A DNA stretch of 64,000 nucleotides from contig NC_079386.1 in NCBI RefSeq assembly GCF_021018895.1, positions 7,700,835-7,764,834 on the forward strand. Reading direction: 5' to 3'. The position numbers and the translations under genes are program-made. Shown here one piece after another: positions 63,679-64,000 of this stretch (position 1 is its first letter; each line of letters begins with the position of its first letter). Under the pieces are notes generated by a model. It was not told the origin of the DNA and ran no database searches. It saw nothing but the letters and a program-made list of their open reading frames with translations. Origin of the DNA: Seriola aureovittata (lineage: Eukaryota; Chordata; Actinopteri; Carangiformes; Carangidae).

Positions 63679-63725
<47 letters not shown>
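63679..63725. repeat. (CA)n microsatellite
   Basis: Pure CA for about 46 bp, shortly after a short (GA)n at about 63,640-63,654. Confidence 0.95.
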
Positions 63726-63726
<1 letters not shown>

Positions 63727-64000
63727 CGGGGAGTCAAGGGAGTTGTGACCTTGTGACCTTCCGCTAGGTTTCACACACACAGATGTAGTCATGGGGATTC
63801 TTCCACTCACAGGTGTTAAATTATGGTCTGTTGGATCAATAGGTCAAGGGCATTGCCGTGTTTGTCCACTAGATGGCGTTCAAAGCTTTAAAAAAAAAAA
63901 AAGACTATTAGGTCCACATGACAATTTTGCTTCGGTGTCTGCTGCTTGCAATCTGGTGTTAGATTAGAATTAACTATGGTATTTATTTCATAATTTACAA

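Overview
The window looks like nuclear DNA of a ray-finned, probably percomorph, fish. Split vertebrate genes have GT-AG introns, CA/GT and GA microsatellites are dense, and several dispersed repeat types that I recall as common in teleost introns recur. All gene calls come from reading translated exons, splice sites and intron phases by eye; no database was searched.

Layout. (1) 1-14,600: no convincing gene; microsatellites, poly(T/A) tracts and diverged dispersed repeats. (2) 15,040-46,361, + strand: adamtsl1 (punctin-1), a secreted ADAMTS-like matrix glycoprotein. 25 coding exons join in one consistent frame to about 1,484 residues, followed by a 3'UTR of about 1.8 kb with AATAAA at 48,179. 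(3) 49,194-53,355, + strand: a single NLR gene (CARD, FISNA-like segment, NACHT, short LRR block, unassigned C-terminal tail; about 862 aa). (4) 53,787-53,860, - strand: tRNA-Ile(AAT). (5) 55,085-59,454, + strand: larp7, the 7SK snRNA chaperone (about 564 aa), with a MITE-like element in its 3'UTR. (6) 60,636-63,217, - strand: a SAXO/FAM154 (MAP6-related) microtubule-binding protein, convergent with larp7.

The genes do not form one pathway: extracellular matrix, innate immune sensing, transcription elongation control and ciliary/axonemal microtubules are all represented. As I recall it, ADAMTSL1 and SAXO1 are neighbours on human 9p22, which fits the two ends of this block. The NLR and larp7 between them look like a fish-specific arrangement.

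Most interesting observations: adamtsl1 lacks the exons expected for its last two Ig domains and half of a thrombospondin repeat, yet the phases across the gap still match, and the gap holds a dispersed repeat; a perfect 27-bp inverted repeat in adamtsl1 intron 1 that could fold as a small hairpin RNA; a lone NLR with an unexplained C-terminal tail; and the element with about 38-bp terminal inverted repeats in the larp7 3'UTR.
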